Source: Lepus europaeus
Lineage: Eukaryota; Chordata; Mammalia; Lagomorpha; Leporidae
Assembly (NCBI RefSeq): GCF_033115175.1
Contig: NC_084827.1
Span: 124,155,701 to 124,219,700 of the forward strand
Length of the DNA stretch: 64,000 nt
Direction of reading: 5' to 3'
The translations under genes and the position numbers were made by a program. This document shows, in pieces, positions 40,102 to 50,322 of this stretch. Within the stretch, counting starts at the first letter, position 1. Every line of letters starts with the position of its first letter. The notes beneath the pieces were generated by a model. That model did no database searches. It was not told the origin of the DNA and saw only the letters and a program-made list of their open reading frames with translations.

Positions 40102-40440
40102 TTTTTTTTAAAGATTTACTTATTTACTTAAATTGCAAAATTACAGAGGAGCAAAGGCAGAGAGAGGGAGAGAGTCGGAGAGTCTTCCATCCGCTGGTTC
40201 ACTCCCCAAATTGCCGCATCAGCCGTAGTTGGGCCTATCCAGAGCCAGGAGCCAGGAGCATCTTCCAGGTCTCCCATGAGGGTGCAGGAGCCCAAGGACT
40301 TGGATCATCTTCTACTGCTTTCCCAGGCCATAGCAGAGAGCTGGATTGGAAGTGGAGCATCTAGGACTCGAACCGGCGTCCATATGGGATGCTGGCACTG
40401 CAGGCAGTGGCTTTACCCACTGTGTCACAGCATCAGCTCC
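40102..40440 (-). repeat. CSINE nested in L1 (first of three)
   Basis: Flanked by gagcatttctttttt (from 40093) and gagcacttttttc (from 40441), an imperfect duplication. Head 'gtgtcacagcatcagctcc'. Confidence 0.9.
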
Positions 40441-40530
40441 GAGCACTTTTTTCATATATGTCATCCATTTGTATTTATGCTTTTAAGAACTGTTGAGGTC
40501 TTTGACCATTTCTTTTTCTTTTTCTTTTTT

Positions 40531-40852
40531 CTTTTTTTTAGATTATTTAATTGAAAGGTAGAATTATAGAGAGAGGAAGAAACAGAGAGAGATCTTCCAT
40601 CTGCTGGTTCATTCCCCAAATGGCCATAAAGGCCAGTGCTGGGCCACTCCAAAGCCAGGAACCAGAAGCTTCATCCAGGTCTCCCATGTTGGTAGCAGAG
40701 GCCCAAGCACTTGACCATCTTCTGCTGCTTTCCCAGGCACATTAGTAAGGGAGCTGGATCAGAAGTGGAGTAGCTGGGACATGAAATGGTGCCGGTATTG
40801 GATGCTGGCATTGCAGGTGGTGGCTTAACCCACTAAACCACAATCCTGGCCC
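40531..40852 (-). repeat. CSINE nested in L1 (second of three)
   Basis: Head 'aaaccacaatcctggccc'. The L1 text 'ctttgaccatttctt' before it recurs as 'ctttgcacatttctt' after it, an aged duplication. Confidence 0.9.
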
Positions 40853-40896
40853 TTTGCACATTTCTTAATTGGATTGGTTTTTTGTGTGTGTATGTA

Positions 40897-41226
40897 TTTT
40901 TAAAGATTTTTAAAATTTATTTGAAAGGGTTACAATGAAATAGAAGAGAGATTTTCTATCTGCTGTCAGAGAAAAGAGAGATTTTGCATCCACTGTTCAT
41001 TCCCCAAAAGGCTGCAATGGCCAGGGCTGGGCCAGGCTGAAGCCAGAGCCTGAAACTTCATCTGGGTCTCTCACATGGGTGGCAGGGGCCCCAGCACTGG
41101 GGCTGTCTTAATGCTACTTTCCCAGTAGGGAAAGTAGGGAGCTGAATGGGCAGTGGAGCCTCTGGTCTTCAAACTGGCACTCATATGTGAGGCCAGCATC
41201 TCAATGACAGCTCCACAGTGCAGGCT
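40897..41226 (-). repeat. CSINE nested in L1 (third of three), with internal duplication
   Basis: The purine-rich 3' domain is duplicated: 'agagattttctatctgctg' is followed by 'agagattttgcatccactg' about 34 bp later. The head ends near 'tccacagtgcaggctc'. Confidence 0.8.
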
Positions 41227-41839
41227 CCTGAATTGCTTGGGATTTTTGTTGAGATTCTGAGTTGCTGATATATTCTGGATATTAATCCTTGTTCAAATAG
41301 GTAGCTTGCAAATATTTTCTTCCATTCTGTCAGATGTCTCTTCACGCTATTGCTTGTTTCCTTTGCTGTACAGAAGTTTCTCAATTTGGTATATTACCAT
41401 TTGTCTAGTGTTGCACTGTTACCTGAGCTTTTGGGGGTCTTATCCAAGAAATCATCACTTTACCAATGTCTTGAAGTGTTTCTGCTACATTTTCTTCTAA
41501 CAGTTTCACAGTTTCATGTTTTACATTTCTGTCTTTGATCCATGTTGAGTTGACTTTTGTATGTGGGAAGAGGTAAAAGATCTAATTTCATTCTTCATGT
41601 GTATATCCAATATGCCAGCACCATTTATTGAAAAAGGCCCTCCTTTCTCCAATGTGTGTTCTTGGGTATATATAACACTGTCATCCACCTAACTAGATTT
41701 GTTAAATCTTTATTTTTATGTTCAGTAGAGAGAGAATGTGATTTTGTTTTGTTTTTTACAGTTGATGAGAAGCAGACAATAGGTGAAACTGATGTTATAG
41801 TAAGACTGGATATGAAGGGGGGCATTTAACAGTGTGCTC

Positions 41840-41986
41840 TCTCCACAGCATGCAAGCTGTTTAACCTCGGCTAAATTACTTAACTTCTCTGTGGCTTCAA
41901 TTTTTCAGCTAAAAAATGCAAATAGCTATAGTGTTTATTTCTTAGTCACTATAAGGATCAAATGAGATAATGGTTGTTTAAAAAGT
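41840..41986 (+). repeat. MIR element
   Basis: 'ttacttaacttctctgtggc', 'ttcagctaaaaaatgcaaat' and 'aaggatcaaatgagataatg' show nearly the whole MIR. A young SINE is inserted at its right end. Confidence 0.75.
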
Positions 41987-41990
41987 ATGC

Positions 41991-42307
41991 TAATCCTCTG
42001 CTTGTGGCGCTGGCACCCCAGGTTCTAGTCCCAGTCGGGGCGCTGGATTCTGTCCCGGTTACCCCTCTTCCAGGCCAGCTCTCTGCTGTTGCCCGGGAGT
42101 GCAGTGGAGGATGGCCCAAGTCCTTGGGCCCTGCACCCGCATGGGAGACCAGGAGAAAGCATCTGGCTCCTGGCTTCAGATCAGTGCAGCAGGCCGGCCG
42201 CGGCAGCCATTTGGGAGGTGAACCAATGGAAAAGGAAGACCTTTCTCTCTGTCTCTCTCTCTCTTGTCTAACTCTGCCTGTCCAAAAAAAAAAAAAAAAA
42301 AAAAAAA
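41991..42307 (+). repeat. CSINE2-type young copy, slightly 5'-truncated
   Basis: Starts at '(gc)taatcctctgcttgtgg', about 25 nt into the consensus. Ends in A27. Target-site duplication aaaagtatgc lies at 41981-41990 and about 42305-42314. Confidence 0.9.
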
Positions 42308-42509
42308 AGTATGCAATATCAAACAGCTACTTAAAGTCTTTATCTTCAGAAAGACTTTTCACAATTCCCTAGGTAATCTGACTAGTCTACTTTTTCTTTC
42401 TTTTATCTCATGACTAACTAAAACTATTCTACTTCATCACATCTGGCTTATGTCTTTGACATAAACTATTCCAACCATAGATCAAATGTTTTACAAAATG
42501 CTACCAAAA

Positions 42510-42836
42510 GGCCAGCGCCATGGCTCACTAGGCTAATCCTCCATCTGCAGCACCAGCACCCTGGATTCTAGTCCTGGTCAGGGCACCGGATTCTGTCCCG
42601 GTTGCCCCTCTTCCAGGCCAGCTCTCTGCTGTGGCCCGGGAGTGCAGTGGAGGATGGCCCAAGTGCTTGGGCCCTGCACCCACATGGGCGACCAGGAGAA
42701 GCACCTGGCTCCTGGCTTCGGATCAGTGTGGTGTGCTGGCTCAGCGTGCCGGCTGCAGCGGCCATTGTGGGGTAAACCAATGGAAAAGGAAGACCTTTCT
42801 CTCTGTCTGTCTCTCTCTCTCACTATCCACTCTGCC

Positions 42837-42868
<32 letters not shown>
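42510..42868 (+). repeat. CSINE2-type young copy with long A tail
   Basis: Full length. A tail of about 28 nt. Duplication gctaccaaa lies at 42500-42508 and 42869-42877. Confidence 0.95.
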
Positions 42869-42872
<4 letters not shown>

Positions 42873-42977
42873 CCAAAGATGGAAGTATGGAAGTGTAAAG
42901 CAAGCATTTAACTTGTGTCAGGAAAAGCTTGTCTTGACATAGGAAAAGGATCGTGCCTCTGACTGAATCCTGTTCTT

Positions 42978-43499
42978 TTTTTTTTTTTTAATCTTTTAGT
43001 ACAGCTTATGGGTTACAATGGCTTTCCCCCCTCTAACTTCCCTCCCACCCGCAACCCTCCTCTTTCCCACTCGCTCTCCCCTTCCATTCACATCAAGATT
43101 CATTTTCAATTTTCTTTAAATACAGAAAATCGGTTTAGTATATATGAAGATTTCAACAGTTTGCCCTCACATAGCAACACAAAGTGAAAAAATACTGTTG
43201 GAGTACTAGTTATAGCATTAAATAACAGTGTACAGCACATTAATGACAGAGATCCTACATAATTTTTTTTTAAATTAATTAATTTTCTATGCCATTTCCA
43301 ATTTAACACCAAGGTGTTTTTTTTTTTTTTTCATTTTCAATTATCTTTATATACAGGAGATCGATTCAGTATATACTAAGTAAAGATTTCATCAGTTTGC
43401 ACCCACACAGAAACACAAAGTGTAAAAATACTGTTTCAGTACTAGCTATATCATTACTTCACATTGGACAGCCCATTAAGGACAGATCAGTACCTTTCT
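42978..43499 (-). repeat. Rabbit L1 3' UTR insertion containing two tandem 3' UTR copies within one target-site duplication
   Basis: The flanks carry ctgaatcctgttctt at 42963-42977 and 43500-43514. Inside, on the minus strand, are an L1 3' UTR piece (43332-43499), an A-run, a short spacer containing 'ccttggtgttaaattgg', and a second, more complete L1 3' end with G-rich tract and A tail (42978 to about 43260). No ORF2 sequence is included. Confidence 0.75.
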
Positions 43500-43863
43500 C
43501 TGAATCCTGTTCTTATAATGACCTCATGAAGCTTTCTTGTGTTTGGCAACTGTTTGAACAAATCTGTTGATCACCATTAAGTCCTGAATATGGCTAGTGC
43601 TTTTGAGAACAGACCTTCAAAACACATAAAAATGGATGTGTCCCTGGGCCTATGGCATGCTGTTTTTTTTTTTTTTTTTCCTACTGATTCTAAGGTTGCC
43701 ACTGCTGGTTTCAATAATTGACATCAAGCCTTCAAAACTTAATTCATGGAATTGACAGTGGTTAGAAAGCAACAAAACTTTTCTTGGTTTTTATTCATCA
43801 CTTTCTATTTTGTATAATTGTGCTCTTTAATGTCTAGATGGGACATTAACAATAAACATTAAT

Positions 43864-44176
43864 TTTTTAAGACATATTTTATTTATTTGAAAGGCAGAGT
43901 TACAGAGAGAGAGGGAAGAGACAAAGATTTTCCATTCCAATTCACTTCCCAAGTGGCTGCAATGGCCAGGGCTGAGCCAGGCAGAAGCCAGGAGCCCAGA
44001 GCTTCTAGGTCTTGCATGTGGGTGCTGGGGCCCAAGCACTTGGGCTATCTTCTGTTGCTTTACCAGGAGCATTAACAGGAACCTGGATTGGAAATGGAGC
44101 AGCCAGGACTCAAAGGTGTTTGGGATGCCGGCATCACGGGTGGCAGCTTAACCTGCTACAGCACAATGCCAGCCCC
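43864..44176 (-). repeat. CSINE
   Basis: 'tttatttatttgaaaggcag' tail, 'gcaatggccagggctgagcc' body, and head 'cagcacaatgccagcccc'. Confidence 0.9.
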
Positions 44177-44540
44177 AACATGTTGATTTTGAAATCTTTT
44201 GGTTCATAAATGTTTCCTAATACATGTTCCTTGTTAGGCTTTCAGATATTATTTGGAGGAACTAAGATAAGAAACTATGCTTAAGGTAAATCATTTCAAA
44301 TCTTCACATTCTTAAATATTTGTACACCATTCAGTTCATTCAACTTTTAGAGAAAGTTTTTCCTCTGAATGAACCCAGATAGTCTTTGTAGCTTAATTCC
44401 CTTAGTTAATCTACACTCACAGAAACATCCTTTTAGTTAAATTGAAACAATGCCTTCTTTATTTGGCTTTTATTATCTGTTTAAAAAAAATGATTGATTT
44501 TTCTGGATTCTTTGGAGTGATTGATTTATCTTTTCTAGTT

Positions 44541-44866
44541 TTTTTTTTTTTTGAAATCTATTTATTTGAAATGCAAAGTTACAAAGAGAGGGAGAGGCGG
44601 GGGGGGGGGGGTCTTCTGTTCTTTGGTTCACTCATCAAATGATCACAGCAACCAGGGCTGGCCCAGGACAAACCCAAGAGCCTGGAACTGTATCCAGGTC
44701 TCCCATATGGTTGGCAGGGGCCCAAGTACTTGGGCAATCATATGCTCCTTTCCCCAGGGGCATTAGCAGTGAGGTAGATAGGAGATGGAGTAGCTGAGAC
44801 ACTGGTCAAATGGGATGCTGGAGTCCCAGGCTGTCGCTTATCCCACTGCACCACAATACTGGCTCC
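44541..44866 (-). repeat. CSINE with a G13 run
   Basis: T13 tail, then a run of 13 G at 44599-44611 in the purine-rich domain. Head 'gcaccacaatactggctcc'. Confidence 0.9.
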
Positions 44867-45298
44867 CATCTCTCTTTTCGGAGGGGTATGCTACCAGCAG
44901 GCTACTTAAAGTTTTTGTTTGGCAGAGATGGTGTTGGTGGTGTGTGGGAGGGCTTTGTGTTGAGTGCGCATGCGGGGCCAGGAGCACGTGTCCATGTTTA
45001 CACTAAGCATGGCGGCCCTCTCAGGACTTCCCTTGGAGCTCTTGTTCAAAGCTCGCTCCTTGGCTCTGGTAGCAGGAGTGCACATGAGGAAGGATGGCAA
45101 CCATAGAGTAACCAGGGTGCTCAGAGGCACCCTCCTGACAGAGCATGTGTGGCTCTTGGATGTCTCTAGCCTTCAGGAAGCCTGCGCACACAGTCTGTGG
45201 AAGGTGCTGGCATTCTCAAGGGGAGACATGGCTCTCGCCCGGAGGACTTGAAGGGGAAGGGCAGTCCAGTTAAAGGAAGCATCAGGCATGTAGGCTGA
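44867..45298. other. GC-richer non-repeat island between two inverted CSINEs; unassigned
   Basis: About 430 bp, richer in GC and CpG than its surroundings. It contains tgcgcatgcg (44965-44974), close to the NRF1 palindrome, and an E-box CACGTG (44986-44991). A 95-codon ORF on + (44964-45251, with in-frame ATGs, one at ATGGCGGCC) is open through the island, but I recognise no domain in its product. It could be an old exon, a processed-pseudogene fragment, a decayed LTR or chance. No function is assigned. Confidence 0.3.
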
Positions 45299-45300
45299 GG

Positions 45301-45618
45301 CTTGTGTTATGATACTGTGGGTTAAGCCACTGCTTGGAACACCAGCATCTCATGTCAGAGTGCTGCTTAGAGTCCGGCTATTCTGCTCGATGGAGCTCCT
45401 GGGAATGAACCCGGAAAACCAGCAGAAGATGGCTCAAGTGTTGTGGCTCATGCCACTCGTGTTGGAGACAGACAGGGAGTCCCAGGGTCCTGGCTTTTGC
45501 CTGGCTCACACCTTGATGTTGCAGAAGATTCCCTCTTCCCCTCTTCCTCCTCCTCTCCCTCCCTTTCCCTCTCAAATTCTCCCTCCTCTTCCCTCTCAAA
45601 TAAATAAATATACCTTTT
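45301..45618 (+). repeat. CSINE
   Basis: Head 'tgttatgatactgtgggtta', body 'gatggctcaagtgttgtggc', and a CT-rich tail with 'tcaaataaataaatatacct'. Confidence 0.85.
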
Positions 45619-46124
45619 AAAAATTTATATGGGCCTAATTGAACAGATGGCAATGAGTGTTTTGGAAGCACAGTAGATTTGGTCACCACTGGAAGAAACA
45701 TGCAGAAGGGATTGGCTTTTTTTTCCCCAGAAACCTTTTATTTAAGGTATATAAACTTCATGCATTTCATAAACACAACTTTAGGAGCGTATTGATTCTT
45801 CCCACCTGCACTCCCACCCTTCTTCCTCCAGCTCCTGTTCCCACTCTTATTTTTTACTAAAATCTTTTTTCAATTAACGTTATACTCATAAAGTTAATCC
45901 TATACTAAGTAAAGAGTTCAACAACAACAACAAAAAACAGTTCTCAACAGTCTAGACAAAGGCTGTTCAAAGTCATTGTACCTCAAAGTGTCAATTTCAC
46001 TTCTATAGATTACTTTTAGGTACTCTATTAGTTACTACAGATCAGGGAGAATGTATGGTATTTGTCCTTTTGGGACTGATTTGTTTCCAGTTGAATCCAT
46101 TTCATTGTAAATGACAGGATTTCA

Positions 46125-46435
46125 CTTTTTTTTTTTTTTTGACAGGCAGAGTTAGACAGTGAGAGAGAGAGAGAAAGGTCTTCCTTCTGTTGGTTCACCC
46201 CCCAAATGGCCGCCACAGCCGGCGCTGCGCCGATCTGAAGCCAGGAGCCAGGTGCTTCTTCCTGGTCTCCGATGCGGGTGCAGGGCCCAAGCACTTGGGC
46301 CATCCTCCACTGCACTCCCGAGCCATAGCACAGAGTTGGACTGGAAGAGGAGCAACTGGGACTAGAACTCAGCACCCATGTGGATGCCGGCACAGCAGCC
46401 GGAGGATTAACCAAGTGAGCCATGGCGCCGGCCCC
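46125..46435 (-). repeat. CSINE2-type young copy in L1 (left)
   Basis: Poly(T), 'gacaggcagagttagacagt', head 'gccatggcgccggcccc'. The flanks share 'cac' followed by a T run. Confidence 0.92.
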
Positions 46436-46500
46436 ACACTTTTTTTTTTTTTTTTTTTTACTATGTAGTATTCCATGGTGTACATATCCCATAATTTTTT

Positions 46501-46828
46501 TTTTTTTTTTTTTACAGGCAGAGTGGATAGTGAGAGAGAGAAACAGAGAGAAAGGTCTTCCTTTTTGCCGTTGGTTCACCCTCCAATGGCCGCTGCGGCC
46601 GGCGCATCTCGCTGATCCGAAGCCAGGAGCCAGGTGCTTCTCCTGGTCTCCCATGCGGGTGCAGGGCCCAAGGACTTGGGCCATCCTCCACTGCCTTCCC
46701 GGGCCATAGCAGAGAGCTGGCCTGGAAGAGGGGCAACCGGGATAGTATCCAGTGCCCCAACCGGGACTAGAACCCAGTGTGCCGGCACCGCAAGGTGGAG
46801 GATTAGCCTGTTAAGCCACGGCGCCGGC
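46501..46828 (-). repeat. CSINE2-type young copy in L1 (right)
   Basis: Target-site duplication ccataattttttt at 46489-46501 and 46829-46841. Head 'gccacggcgccggcc' with intact CpGs. Confidence 0.94.
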
Positions 46829-47244
46829 CCATAATTTTTTTTTAAAGATTTGTTTTACATATTCCATAATTTTTCTTTATCCAGTCTTCAGTTGAGGGAC
46901 ACCTTGGTTGATTCCATGTCTTAGCTATTGTGAACTGAGCTGCAATAAACTTGGGGATACAGAAAACTCTTTCATATGCTAATTTCATTTCCTTTGGGTA
47001 AATTCCCAGGCGTGGGATGGCTATGTCATACGGTAGGTCTATATTCTGATTTCTGAAGTCTTCCACAGTGGCTGTACCAGTTTACATTCCTACCAACAGT
47101 GGATTAGGGTACCTTTTTCCACACATCCTTACCAGCATTTGTTTTTTGTTGATTTCTGTATGACAGCCATTCCAGTATGGGTGAGGTGAAACCTCATTGT
47201 GGTTTGCTTTTTTAAAACAAAGTTTACCTTTCTTTTATTTTTTT

Positions 47245-47584
47245 AAGATTTATTTATTTATTTTTTTGAAAGAGTTACACTAAGAAGGAGAGGCAGAGAG
47301 AAAGAGAGGGAGGGAGGAAAGGAGAGGTCTTTGATCTGTTGGTTCACTCCCCAGTTGGCCGCAATGGCTGGAGCTGCACCAATCCGAAGCCGGGAGCCAG
47401 GAGTTACTTCAGGGTCTCCATGCGGGTGCAGCGGCCCATGGACTCAGACCATCTTCCACTGCTTTCCCAGGCCATAGCAGAGAGCTGGATCGGAAGTGGA
47501 GCATCCAGAATTTGAACTGGCACCCATATAGGCTTCCGGCACTGCAGCCGGCGGCTTTACTTGCTACACGGCAGTGCTGGCCCC
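47245..47584 (-). repeat. CSINE
   Basis: Tail 'aagatttatttatttatttt', purine stretch 'gagagggagggaggaaagga', head 'cacggcagtgctggcccc'. Duplication ttacctttct at 47224-47233 and 47591-47600. Confidence 0.92.
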
Positions 47585-47694
47585 AGACCCTTACCTTTCT
47601 AGTTTGGGTGAATTGCTAAACCAACCAAGAAAGGAAATATTATTAAGCTAAGAGCGAGAGCGAGAGAGAGAGAACTTACTGAACCTAACCCTCT

Positions 47695-47820
47695 CCATAC
47701 CCCAATAGAAGAGATGTTTTTGAGAATTTTCCCAAGATTACAAAGCTAAAATGACAGACCCAGGATTCAAGCTCCTGATCTTCTGACCACAAAGACAATG
47801 TCTTTCTGTTACAACATCAC
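47695..47820 (-). repeat. MIR element
   Basis: 'tttcccaagattacaaagct', 'cccaggattcaagctcctga' and 'tctgaccacaaagacaatgt' match antisense MIR. Confidence 0.65.
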
Positions 47821-48340
47821 AATGAAAAGGAACAAAAGTCTCACTTCCATGATAAGTAAACTGCTAGTGCTGCAGGTACTGTGCTCAATTCTGAAAATGA
47901 ACCTGTCTATTCAGTGGAATTTTATCATAAATTAAAAATTATTGTAAGGCTTTAATAGCTGCAATAAGCTGCCCAGTCATCCATCCTCAATTTTTATCAA
48001 ATACTCTATATGTAAGAGCAGCTTAGGCATGTAAGCGAATCACTATTGTATTTTGCTGTTTTGATCATTATAAATTTGTCTATAGGCCTTGAAACCAAAG
48101 ATCCAACTTTGCTATACTGAGTCAGCTGTCAATTGCAAGCCCATCTTAAACTGAACCTTCTTATTGGATATTTTTGTATTAGAATACCTTCCCAACCTAG
48201 CTCAACATGCTACTTCAGATATGCCTAGTTGCCTTGGACCCCAGACTGACTCAGGTTCTAAATAATGTCAGCGATCAACTCATCAACATTATTCCCATTC
48301 TCCATTATAGAAGGCCCCTAGCGTACAAGATGCAAAACAG

Positions 48341-48475
48341 TGATTCTTAGTGTGGTCCAGATACTCATTATTTGGGTCCATGGTTAATATACATCTACTT
48401 GGGCCCTACTCCAAATTCACTGTAAAAGAAATTACTGCAATGTGGTCCAGTGATCCAGGAATCTGCATTTTAATA
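48341..48475 (+). repeat. MER5A-like fragment
   Basis: 'gattcttagtgtggtccaga' and 'ccaggaatctgcattttaat' resemble the two ends of a MER5A-type element. Diverged. Confidence 0.5.
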
Positions 48476-48559
48476 AATGTGCAAGGTGATTACATCCACA
48501 CTAATATTTGAATCAGTTCATCAACACAGACAAGCCACTGCTGTAAAACAGTGCCATTC

Positions 48560-48838
48560 AAGAGCACAGCTGGAGAGAGTGAGAAAGTGCTTCCATCAAC
48601 TGGTTCACTCTTCAAATGGCTGCAATGCCTGGAGTCCAAAGCCAGGAGCCAGGAGCTTCTTCCGGGCACCACACCTGAGGGCAAGGACTCTAGGACTTGT
48701 GCCATCTTCCACTGCTCTCCCAGGCACATTAGCAGGAAGCCGGAAGGGAAGTGGTACAGCTTGGACTCGAATCAGTGCCCATATGGGATGCCAGTGTCAC
48801 AGGTGGTGGCTTTATCCAATATGCCACAACACTAGCCC
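48560..48838 (-). repeat. CSINE
   Basis: 'cttccatcaactggttcact', 'gccaggagccaggagcttct', and head 'tgccacaacactagcccc'. The T-rich tail is lost. Confidence 0.88.
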
Positions 48839-49196
48839 CTAGATGTAATTTTCTTCAACCATCTATTGTTCATTTTTCTCCTCTGTATTCTGAGAAAAGG
48901 GTACCAAAAAAAAGTCATTTTTATTTACTAACAATCACTGCTGCAGGCAACATACCTAAGTTATGGTGTCAGCCTCTTAAAAAATGCCTCTTGATGTTGA
49001 ATGTCTGTGTACTCTGACAGAGATTACTTTATATGCCACAAAACTCTGGTGTTCAATTTTCTTGGCTTTATTCTCTTTAAATTTCTGTAGTTATAATATT
49101 CAGCGATTTTGATGGCTTTAGCCAAGTATTTTTCTTCCAAGTAGTGCACTATTACAGTACTATGTAATGCTATCCCAACAGAATACTCAATTGATG

Positions 49197-49523
49197 GGGC
49201 TGGTGCTGTGGTGCAGTGGGTTAAAGCCCTGGCCTGAAGCTCCAGCATCCCATATGGATGCTGGTTCTAGTCCCAGCTGCTCTGATTCATCTCTCTGCTA
49301 TGGCCTGGGAAAGCAGTAGAACATGGCCCAAGTCCTTGGGCTCTTGAGCCTGTGTGGGAGACCCAGAGGAAGCTCCTGGCTCCTGGCATCAGATTGGCCT
49401 GGCTCTGGCTATTGCAGCCATTTGGGGAGTGAACCAGCGAATGGAAGACACCCCCCCCCCCATGTGTCTCTAACTCTCTCTGTAACTCTGTCTTTCAAAT
49501 AAATAAATCTTTTAAAAAAAATA
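49197..49523 (+). repeat. CSINE with a C11 run
   Basis: Head 'ggggctggtgctgtggtgca', C11 at 49451-49461 within the CT-rich domain, tail 'aaataaataaatctttta'. The flanks share 'agaatac'. Confidence 0.92.
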
Positions 49524-50268
49524 AAGAATACAAGGTATCTTAAAAAATTCCATAGAAAATATGTGTCATAAAAAATAATTGATGCTAATAGAAACAAAAC
49601 TAAGTCCTACAAGGAGCAGGGCAAGAAACCATGGTCCCTCTGGTTTCTTAAACAGAATCCATAGGAGACAGAAGTGAACAAGAAAAAGTAAAAGAGTGTT
49701 TCTGGGCACAACATCATGCCAACAAAATTCTGTTACTTTTACTTTTCTAAAGAGATCAACAAAGTAATTTGATTCATTCCATGTAGTTGATTGAAGACCC
49801 TCATTCAAAATATATTGTGTCCAGGAAACTTTACTTTTTGCTAATAGGAAGTCGTTTTGTAGAGATACTTCACTGATTACTTAGTAAGCACAATAAATAA
49901 ATCCCACTCACTAATGGAGCCTGAGTCTTCTCTTCCACAGATTAAGTGGTTTGTAGCCCATAATTAGGATGCAGATTAATTTGTGAGCATTAGTCAAAGC
50001 ATTATGGCATAGAATTAGTATAAACTCTCAAAGGAATTAAAATTATCCAGATTTTACATTGTCATGAATGCTTCTCCTTAAATGCACAGCTGAAAATTTG
50101 AAAAACTCAACTTGTTTGTTTCTTCTTGGAGCAATGACTCACTCTGATGTTATCAGCCACTTTTACTGAATGTACTTCCCGGAAGTAGTCCAGAGTTCCT
50201 CTGGGAGATAAAATATCTGTAAGTGAAGGGATAAGGATAAATCATCAAATTAATGATGCACACTTACA

Positions 50269-50322
50269 AGGGGACTTCAAAAAGTCCTTTTAACTCTGTC
50301 TCAATAGGCTTTTTGAAGCCCA
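50269..50322. repeat. Mariner-like palindrome, short
   Basis: Left 'ggggacttcaaaaagtcc', right 'ggctttttgaagcccact'. Only about 54 bp, with inverted ends. Confidence 0.5.

Larger units (their letters stand above)
39365..41705 (-). repeat. Old mammalian L1, antisense, with three nested CSINEs
   Basis: Antisense ORF2/3' UTR text: 'tcattgtttttgtggctgaa', 'ccacagtggctgcactaatt', 'acattcccaccaacagcttt', 'gtttcctttgctgtacagaa', 'tttatccaagaaatcatcac'-type blocks, and 'gtgttcttgggtatatataa'. A minus-strand remnant of the ORF2 C-terminus reads at 39764-39949. Three SINEs split the L1, and its sequence is continuous once they are removed. Confidence 0.8.
45718..47206 (-). repeat. L1 3' end and ORF2 end, antisense, split by two young CSINEs
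   Basis: The T-rich left end is the L1 tail side. 'aggatttcacttttt', 'tattccatggtgtacatatc', 'ttgtgaactgagctgcaata', 'ctttgggtaaattcccaggc' and 'ccacagtggctgtaccagtt' are antisense ORF2 C-terminus. A minus-strand remnant (46842-47066) reads YDIAIPRLGIYPKEMKLA. Confidence 0.8.

Noticed and set aside
46028-46684. 218-codon ORF on the minus strand
   Set aside because: It is composed of two CSINE2 copies and intervening L1; 'RMAQVLGPCT' is the standard translation of the SINE body and recurs in many other ORFs.
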